DNA from: Massospora cicadina
Lineage: Eukaryota; Entomophthoromycota; Entomophthoromycetes; Entomophthorales; Entomophthoraceae
Reading direction: 5' to 3'
NCBI GenBank assembly: GCA_022478985.1
Contig: JAKSZP010000188.1
Coordinates: forward strand, 62,001 to 126,000
DNA length: 64,000 nt
Position 1 is the first letter of the stretch. Each line of letters starts with the position of its first letter. Positions 57,561 to 64,000 of this stretch are shown piece after piece. The position numbers and the translations under genes are program-made. The notes under the pieces are model-generated. The model was not told the DNA's origin. It ran no database searches and was given only the letters and a program-made list of their open reading frames with translations.

Positions 57561-57960
57561 AATTGTGTAAAGAAAAGAGGGCAACGTGTTTAAACTTAAA
57601 GTGAATTCTTTGTTGTAGCTAAATTGAGCCCAGATCCGCCAGGCTCAATTTGGAGGTGCGATGGAGCATACGACCGTCTTATGATTAGTCAATCCTAACC
57701 CGAGCTGGATTCAAGGAGTTTGATTGGTTGGCCAATAAGCTTAGGGAAGGGCGCCCCTGCAGCAGCAATAGAGGGTGAAGCGAAGGACGAGGTCCAAATA
57801 TCCATTTTTTAGAACCAGGCAAAGCCACTAGGACAGTCAATTTGTATCTACAATAAAGCCACAAGTAAGCTGCCAGGCTTAACACTCGCTGCTTCTCTCA
57901 GCAAACTTCTCCTGCCTGAACTGCTTAGCCGTCTTCATTGATATCTGCATTAAGTAAGTT
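57561..57960. other. G+C-richer block, possible old solo LTR or gene leader
   Basis: Stands out from the AT-rich surroundings. It begins with a perfect 10-bp inverted repeat, AAATTGAGCC and GGCTCAATTT with an 11-base loop (57621-57651), has GATTGGTTGGCCAATAAG (two CCAAT-like boxes on opposite strands) near 57721 and AATAAA near 57852. No duplication found and no coding sequence. It may be an LTR or part of the GATA gene's upstream region. Confidence 0.3.
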
Positions 57961-58567
57961 GTCACTGCGCTTATACTTTGCTTCCAATTTCAAAATGCAT
58001 ACTTGACCACCGTCACTTATACTGACAACGTACTGCTCGATATAAAATTTTTTGAACTTAAAATTTTATGTTTTAATGGTGTTTCATTAGTGCTTCTATT
58101 ATCATTCATTTGTGCTTAATGTTTCGTGAGATCAAAATCTTTATGCCCACTATATTTTTATTTAGCTTGCTAAAATAATTAATTGTTATTTGATCATATT
58201 ATTTTTAAATTCTAATGAAGATGATTTCGTTGTATCGATTCAAATTATCAGATCTTATTTGTGATTTTGGTCACATTTTAAAGCCCTAAACCAGCTCTCA
58301 GATATTTAAGTTGGTTTGTATATCAGTTCAGGTTCTGTTGCAATACCAAATATTAGGTTGGTCAAGTATATCCTATTGGTCATTAAAATAAGATGCAATC
58401 GTTTATATTTAGTATCAACTGCAACCCAGAGTCATGTATAGCTTTCAATTCTCTAACTTTGTATTTTTTAGATTCAGTCCTAGGATTTATATACATATGG
58501 TATATTTTTGATAAAAAGGGCACTCGCTAAGCTCATTTAGATAACATTACCATACCCTAGTCTCCCA
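57961..58567 (+). promoter_or_regulatory. Upstream region of the GATA gene
   Basis: No transposon match. Several GATA/TATC motifs occur (for example near 58240, 58300, 58495 and 58541), which could serve autoregulation, but the DNA is AT-rich and such motifs are expected by chance. CGCTAAGCTCATTTAG near 58525-58541 resembles the branch site and 3' end of a short fungal intron, so a leader intron is possible. Confidence 0.3.
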
Positions 58568-59887
58568 ATGCTCCTGGACCCTTATGTAAGGAGTGACACG
58601 GACTCAAGTCATGATCATTCAAGCAGCTCCAGTATCAACCCATTATTTGATAACCTTGATATCACATTGCTGGTTCAGTCTGCAGACTTGGCGCACAAGT
58701 TCAGTGGTGACCCTTTAGCTACTGACCTCTGGCGTCTCTATACTAAGGCCCAGTATCAGTTTCCTCAGGCCAAGAGGTTTGAGAATCTCATATGGCGGCG
58801 CATGGCAATCAAGTTAGTTAGTTCTAAGGCTAAAACTACTACCTCAGTTAAAATGCATATAAATAAGTTCAAGGATTTCAAAATCAAGCCTTGTGGATTG
58901 AGCCCAGAGAAATATCACTTTGATTTAGATGCTATCATGAGGGGGTTTCATGATCTCCCTCAAGTAGCTGAGCCTAATAATGGAAGCTATAAAATGCCAC
59001 AAAGTTGCCATCCTCAAACATTATATCCAGACTATGGCCAAGCTGACCCGAGTATAGAAACTCAGGCTTGGTATGATCCAACCTATGCAAATTTTGGTAC
59101 TACTACTATGAGCCATGGCTGGGGATGCCTTGGGGAGCCTAATCAGATAGTATCACCCTTTAGCCAGTCTACCTACAGTAATAACTATAACCATAGTAGC
59201 TATACACCTTCTGCCCAGCTACCCACCCATTGGAGCTACACTGCTCTAGACTTCAATATGACTACACCAACTTCTAACAGTATAGCCCTTTCTTATTTTA
59301 ACAATTCCCTCCAAGCTGCTCAGGCTAGCAGAATCAGAGAACTGGAGCATCAGATCAGCATTCTTCTAGCTGACCATAATATCCAGCTTTCACAGGACAA
59401 TTCCTGTTCCCAGATTAAGCATGAGCTGGACCATGTTACCTTCTCCCCTACTAACCCTTTATACTATCCAACTGAAATTTGTCAGACTCCCAATTCTCTT
59501 GAACCTATGGAACTGGTTAAGCTGGAGTCAAGATCGCCTACATTCCAACAATCCTATAAGGATATATCTATGGAATCTAAACCAAAGCCTAAATCAGAAT
59601 TTATAGCTCATCCAAGCACTTCTTGCCACCCTTTACATTCTAGCAGCAGTTCTAATAAGAGCAGTGAGATATCTGGTATGGTATGTACTAACTGTGGTGT
59701 CACCAAAACCTCACTCTGGCGTCGCTCCTCACAGGGGGAACCTCTATGCAATGCATGTGGTCTCTTCTTTAAGCTGCATGGCAAGGAGCGGCCACTCAGT
59801 ATGAGGACTGAAGTCATCCGCAAGCGTAACCGTGGTGTAAACTCAGCCCATAGTTCTCGCAAGTATGCTAAGACTCCAAATCCTTAG
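58568..59887 (+). CDS. AreA/NIT2-like GATA transcription factor
   Basis: 439 codons, uninterrupted, ATG to TAG. Residues about 52-84 (DLWRLYTKAQYQFPQAKRF then ENLIWRRMAIKL) match the DUF1752 motif seen in AreA-type nitrogen regulators. The middle is Ser/Tyr/Gln-rich. Near residues 258-275 a short heptad-like stretch (RIRELEHQISILLAD) may form a coil. The zinc finger is C373-X2-C376-X17-C394-X2-C397 (first CTNC, last CNAC), followed by GLFFKLHGKERPLSMR and a basic tail, the fungal 17-loop type. In this family the protein binds GATA sites in the nucleus and activates genes for poor nitrogen sources. It is shorter than typical AreA (700-900) and ends 42 residues after ..HGKERPL. The AreA C-terminal end motif is not visible. 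No stop or shift, unlike everything around it. Confidence 0.9.
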   Translation: MLLDPYVRSDTDSSHDHSSSSSINPLFDNLDITLLVQSADLAHKFSGDPLATDLWRLYTKAQYQFPQAKRFENLIWRRMAIKLVSSKAKTTTSVKMHINKFKDFKIKPCGLSPEKYHFDLDAIMRGFHDLPQVAEPNNGSYKMPQSCHPQTLYPDYGQADPSIETQAWYDPTYANFGTTTMSHGWGCLGEPNQIVSPFSQSTYSNNYNHSSYTPSAQLPTHWSYTALDFNMTTPTSNSIALSYFNNSLQAAQASRIRELEHQISILLADHNIQLSQDNSCSQIKHELDHVTFSPTNPLYYPTEICQTPNSLEPMELVKLESRSPTFQQSYKDISMESKPKPKSEFIAHPSTSCHPLHSSSSSNKSSEISGMVCTNCGVTKTSLWRRSSQGEPLCNACGLFFKLHGKERPLSMRTEVIRKRNRGVNSAHSSRKYAKTPNP

Positions 59888-60282
59888 CCTTAGCTATCTC
59901 TGGTTTAAAATCAAACTAAAACCCCTATAAATTCTTGATACCCAAAAATATCTCTATTTATTAATCATTTACTAAAATATTATATACAAGGTATACTGAT
60001 ATATTATACTTATAACTATTTAACCACCTAGTGCATAAAAAATATAATTATAAGTATTTATATATTCTGATCTTCTTATATATACTATGATAAGCTAGTA
60101 ATTAGGAAAATTGGACTTACAATTTACCTGGGCAGCATTAACTTATCTGATAAGTCTTGTTAGTTTTATATTTTAATTGCACTAAGCTATGTTTAATGAT
60201 ATCTGATTAAATATTAACTTTAAATAGGCTAGATTGTGCACTATATATATTTCAATGGTATATTTTATTATTTTAGTAAGGT
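59888..60282. other. Downstream region of the GATA gene
   Basis: Strongly AT-rich, with several TATA and AATAAA-like words suitable as polyadenylation signals. No frame worth naming. Confidence 0.4.
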
Positions 60283-60801
60283 TTATCTCCCTACTAATTT
60301 GATTAAATTTTTCTGGTGTACCTTTGGATAGCTTCTAATATAAACAGCTTGGATTTTTAGTAGGTATAGCTGTAAACCAGCCTTATAAACTAATCTGTCC
60401 ACTCTAGCTAGACTTATCAACTGAAATCTATACCTTTCATGGAGCAGTGTGGTCTGAGTTTGTTCTGCCTCATGTAGGTCATATCCAGGTGCTACATACA
60501 ACAATAATTAATAAAGTAGTTGCATCAGTTGGTTTATATAAAGAAGACCTATAGTTGTAGGTTGGTAGAGGTTTAGGGTAAGAACAAAGGATTTAGCAAT
60601 GTTATGTAAAGTAGTAAATGATATACTTATCTTAGTATTATACAGATAGGGAGTGGCATGAGGAATAATATCTAGTTGAAGTGTGGTGATATTAAGTTGG
60701 TGATATGTATGCTTGCCACCATCTACATAAGTTTTCTCCACACTATTAAAGATTTGTATTTATGTCATTATTTTATGTTTCATTAAGGTCAATAGCAAAA
60801 A
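60283..60801 (-). other. Possible decayed gene, unrecognised
   Basis: One minus-strand frame is open for about 173 codons except for a single TAA at 60508-60510. It reads HTYHQLNITTLQLDIIPHAT, then PTTIGLLYINQLMQLLY, stop, VAPGYDLHEAEQTQT, LLHERYRFQLISLARVDRLV, YKAGLQLYLL. I do not recognise a domain and there is no ATG at a sensible start. In AT-rich DNA a frame this long with one stop is unusual. It would be convergent with the GATA gene. Could be a pseudogene, an exon pair, or chance. Confidence 0.25.
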
Positions 60802-61180
60802 TACAAGAAAAAGTAAAGTTTTAATACCCTTATCTAGGTTGAGACATTGGCCATAAGGAAACAAGAGGAAAAATTGACTTTATACCTTATATAGCTCTAT
60901 ATAATTGAGAAAATTAATATGAATATAGGTTATTTATATGGTTTGTCATGTTATCAGTCAAACTTTTACAACAGGTGTGATGAGAACAGAAATTAAGCTT
61001 GTATTGGAATTTTGATAGAAATCACTAATTCAGGCGCTACAAAGGCTAAAAAATTATTAGTTCTGTGGCTCTAGTGAAGATAGACACAAGCGCAATGAAA
61101 TTATTAATTCCATTGCAATAATTAGTTACAATTGGAATTACAGAATTCTGTTATGAATAGACCAAAATTGAGCTACATGA
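60802..61180. other. AT-rich spacer
   Basis: No gene seen. Confidence 0.4.
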
Positions 61181-61518
61181 GACAAAAATAGTGGTACTTT
61201 ATTAGTTAGAAATGAGGGATATTTATAGGGGTAGATTTAGTAGTTCTTCATAATGGATTTTCGTGCTTCAACTGAAGTAAGATCTTTCCTAATAGATGAC
61301 CAATATAGATTATTATTACTAAACTTGTTATGGTCAAATCTGATAAGGGTCTTATTAGATGAGATCGACTTTCTTGTGGGATGTTTTGCCCCTTCAAATT
61401 TCTTATCCTCACCATTCAGAGGAGGTTGATAACTCCAAATGGTTGATCATCAGTCTATCCAAGAATCAGATATCTCTGATGGGATTTTTACAATCTCATT
61501 AGACTGAGATACCAAATC

Positions 61519-61767
61519 TCAATCATGATTATTTTTGGTCATTACAGTTGAATCCCCAATAATGCACCCCTCAAGATCTTGTCTAGGGGGCACATACTTA
61601 TAAAGACCTACTATGAACTCTATTGATAACTGTACCAGTATCAATAGCTTCAATGGAGTATCCAATATCTTGATAAAAAATAATACAGTAAAGACCAGCC
61701 TATAAGGTGTCAAGTTTGTGAATCCTTCCTCCAGGTCTTTGATGATAGAAGAGTACAAGATCCCCAA
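61519..61767 (-). pseudogene. M4 integrase C-terminus
   Basis: 82 open codons: GILYSSIIKDLEEGFTNLTPYRLVFTVLF, then LLILVQLSIEFIVGLYKYVPPRQDL. The pattern is that of the beta-barrel C-terminal domain of Ty3 integrases (V.LY....K....TP.Y.GPF.). No chromodomain recognised after it. Confidence 0.5.
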
Positions 61768-62049
61768 CTTGACATTCAGGTAATGTAGGTCGACTAGCGT
61801 TAGTTCTAGTTCCCTCTTTTAAGGTGGTAGCAGCAAGGGAACTTGAGGCTAAGTATTGTACTTGGATGATTTCATCAGCTAGTCTCCTTATAGCTAAATC
61901 AGTAGTTTGCGGGGTAGCTTCCTCAAGTATAGGTTGTACACTTGAGGGAGGATAGGATCCTGACCATATAAAGCTTAAAAAGGAGACATTCTAATTATAC
62001 AATAATAGCTAACTCTATAGGCTAATATTGCACTAGGCAAGTAGAGATT

Positions 62050-62817
62050 CCATCTACTAGGGTCGTTGGAAGCCATCTTTTGAAGAATGACTACAAGTGT
62101 GCCATTTGCTCATTTAACTGCACCATTAGTAGAAGGATTATATGGGGACATGAATGACTAATAAGTACCCATTAACTTAGTAAGATCAGATACCACTTAA
62201 GAAATAAAGTTGATCCCATTATCCAACAACAGGACTTTTGGGCTACCATGCCTGGTGAAAACTTTCTTGAAAAGAAAGTACACTGTAGCCTTTGCAGTGA
62301 CTGTGAAAACTTAGATAGCTTCAATCCATTTAGAAAAATGATTGATAGCTAATAGAATAAATTGATGCCCATAAGTGGCAGTAGGGAGAGGATCCACCAC
62401 ATCAATATTTATAGTAGAGAAAGGTTCAGAAGGGCCCACAATTTTTTGTTGAAACATTGGATTTCCACCATGTTGTTGTTGGCATGTAAGATAAGACTCC
62501 AACACATTGTGTACCAATTCCAGCATGTTATACCAATAACAATTAGTTTTCAACCACTGTAGGGCTTTAGAAACATCTCCATGCCCTACAGTTTGGTGGG
62601 CCTCCATAATAGTATCAGTCCTCGCAGAGAGCCAAATAAAGAGCAACCATTTAGAGCCCAACTTTTTGTATAATGAACCTTCTTTGACCTGAGTATCTTT
62701 TGTTAAGGATTTTAACTTTGAGATAACATCCTTAGATTCCCAGTACCAGAGCTCAGGCCTACCAATCAAGTCATAGATGCGATCCTCTTCAGCAGAAAAT
62801 AACATTAGGATAGGCAA
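62050..62817 (-). pseudogene. M4 integrase
   Basis: 62311-62817: EAHQTVGHGDVSKALQWLKT then NCYWYNMLELVHNVLESYLTC, the HHCC zinc region with the first Cys replaced by Tyr. Then PFSTINIDVVDPLPTATYGHQFILLAINHFSKWIEAI (core, first Asp in IDVVD). Stops after 62310; the second Asp and the Glu region (NGAVK..) lie in decayed sequence to about 62050. Confidence 0.75.
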
Positions 62818-62883
62818 TCAAGAAAGTCCATCAGAATTTTGATGAATAGCGCCAGTGCGATGTTGAATAGTAAAGTCATAATT

Positions 62884-63237
62884 TTAGAGCTTTAGAGCCC
62901 ATATAGCTAAACGCCCATCTGGATCCTTCATTTGTTGCAACCACTTTAGGGAAGCGTTATCCATGACTATAGTGAAATGCTTGCCATAGAGGTAAGGGCA
63001 GAAGTGCTTGATGGCAGACAAGACAGCAAGGCATTCTCTCTTGGTAACACTATAATTGCATTCAGCCTTGGAGAGGCTTTTACTATAATATGAAATGGGG
63101 TGATCAACTAAGCTAGTATCATGTTGATCTAGAATTGATCCAATAGCAATATCACTGCCATTTGTAAATAGTATAAAAGATTTGGAAAAGTCAGGATGGG
63201 CTAAGACTGGGGCACTCATTAAAGCTTGGCGCAACAA
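62884..63237 (-). pseudogene. M4 RNase H
   Basis: 117 open codons: MSAPVLAHPDFSKSFILFTN then GSDIAIGSILDQHD, HPISYYSKSLSKAECNYSVTKREC, FCPYLYGKHFTIVMDNASLKWL. The usual first Asp (TDAS) reads TNGS here; the Glu and the next Asp are kept. Confidence 0.8.
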
Positions 63238-63238
63238 A

Positions 63239-64000
63239 TCAAAAGCTTGCTGCTGCTATTCTTCCCATACAAAAGGAACTTCCTTGTGCAAAAGGTAAAC
63301 TAAAGGCTCCGCAATTTCTGCAAAATGAGGGATTAATTGTTGATAATAACCAACTATCCCAAAAACACTTGAATATTGTGCAAGCTTTTAGGAACAGGCA
63401 TATCCAAAATAGATTGTATCTTATTAGATAAGGGTAAAATCCCCTCACAATTAACTTTATGACCTAAGAATTCCATCTCAGTATTAAAAAAGGCACACTT
63501 GGATGGTTTTAGCTTAAGCGAAGCACAACACATCTGACCAAAAACTTCCTTTAAATGATCCAAATGCTCATTAAAAGTGTGAGAAAACACAATAACATCA
63601 TCTAAATATACCAAAACACAATAAAGTTTCAAATCTACAAACAAGCCATCCATGGATTGTTGAAAAGTGGCAAGGGCATTACAAAGCCCCTGTGGCATAT
63701 GAGTGGGCTCAAAGAACCCCTCACTAGAAATTAAAGCACATTTTTGACGATCTTATGGAGCTAGGTCAATTTGCTAATAGCCACTCGCAAGGTCCATAGC
63801 TGAGAAGTAATGTGATCCAGACAATAGTCTCAATGAATCATCTATGCAAGGTAGAGGATAAAAAATCCTTTTTGGGTAACATCATTGAGCCAACGATAGT
63901 CCATAACCACTCTATGACCCCCATCTATTTTCTGGATGAGTAGTAGAGGGGAAGCCCATGGACTCTTAGAAGATGTTAGTAGCACCCGCATCAAGGAGCT
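63239..64000 (-). pseudogene. M4 reverse transcriptase, partial
   Basis: N-terminal: SPWASPLLLIQKIDGGHRVVMDYRWLN (with stops near 63740-63880). 63354-63698: MPQGLCNALATFQQSMDGLF, LVYLDDVIVFSHTFNEHLDHL (YLDD at 63597-63608, intact), CCASLKLKPSKCAFFNTEMEFLGHKVNCEG. Then a shift. It would have polymerase function if the frame were whole. Confidence 0.8.

Larger units (their letters stand above)
61181..64000 (-). mobile_element. M4: minus-strand Ty3/gypsy element, cut by the window end
   Basis: From right to left: RT (64000-63354), RNase H (63237-62884), integrase (62817 to about 62050), and integrase C-terminus (61767-61519). Close to M3 and M2 in wording but better preserved. Left boundary and LTR not determined. 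The gag side is outside the window. Confidence 0.8.

Noticed and set aside
1..64000. CRISPR array, prophage or bacterial operon
   Set aside because: No regularly spaced repeats and no operonic gene order; the elements and the GATA factor are eukaryotic.

Overview
The window looks like a repeat-dominated piece of a filamentous fungal genome. The evidence is a single-exon AreA/NIT2-type GATA factor with a 17-residue zinc-finger loop and an upstream DUF1752-like motif, chromodomain-bearing Ty3/gypsy elements, and two-ORF LINEs with APE endonuclease, RT and a zf-RVT-like end. I cannot name the species or even the phylum with confidence. There is no CRISPR array, no operon and no rRNA. Nearly everything except the GATA gene is transposon-derived, and most of it is broken.

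Layout. 1-760: no recognisable gene. About 760-2989: minus-strand LINE relic (R0). 2990-5646 and 17368 to about 18500: two halves of a minus-strand chromovirus (M1), split inside its RNase H by LINE0 (5657-17357), which is itself split inside its endonuclease by a second LINE family, LINE1 (7677-14128). About 18500-21170: minus-strand Ty3 relic M2. About 21176-28390: minus-strand ORF1-only LINE derivative (copy 1), interrupted by LINE3 (22664-27937, exact 16-bp target duplication) and by a 48-bp stub of the LINE1 family. 29494 to about 37700: minus-strand Ty3 element M3 with gag, a dUTPase-like domain, RT, RNase H and integrase, plus an inserted LTR-like block near 35176. 38998-40860: second copy of the ORF1-only element. 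41337-54098: plus-strand chromovirus E1, with a younger relative E2 (42829-48741) inserted in its protease and a solo LTR (50899-51738) in its integrase. 54099-58567: AT-rich DNA containing a tRNA-derived SINE (56346-56631). 58568-59887: the GATA transcription factor. 61180-64000: minus-strand Ty3 element M4, running off the window.

How the parts relate. The most interesting structure is a set of non-LTR elements sharing one 3' end. Two LINE copies (LINE0, LINE3), two copies of an ORF1-only element without reverse transcriptase, and a tRNA-headed SINE all finish in the same roughly 45-base tail (core GTCAGC..ACCTC followed by AAATAAA). In other eukaryotes this arrangement marks one autonomous LINE serving several parasites. 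The same LINE family keeps two consecutive hairpins at its ORF1/ORF2 junction, with different sequences but similar layout in different copies, next to overlapping stop and start codons. Nested insertions give a relative chronology. Most premature stops that can be compared with a sister copy are C:G to T:A changes. The GATA gene is the only intact host gene I can support.
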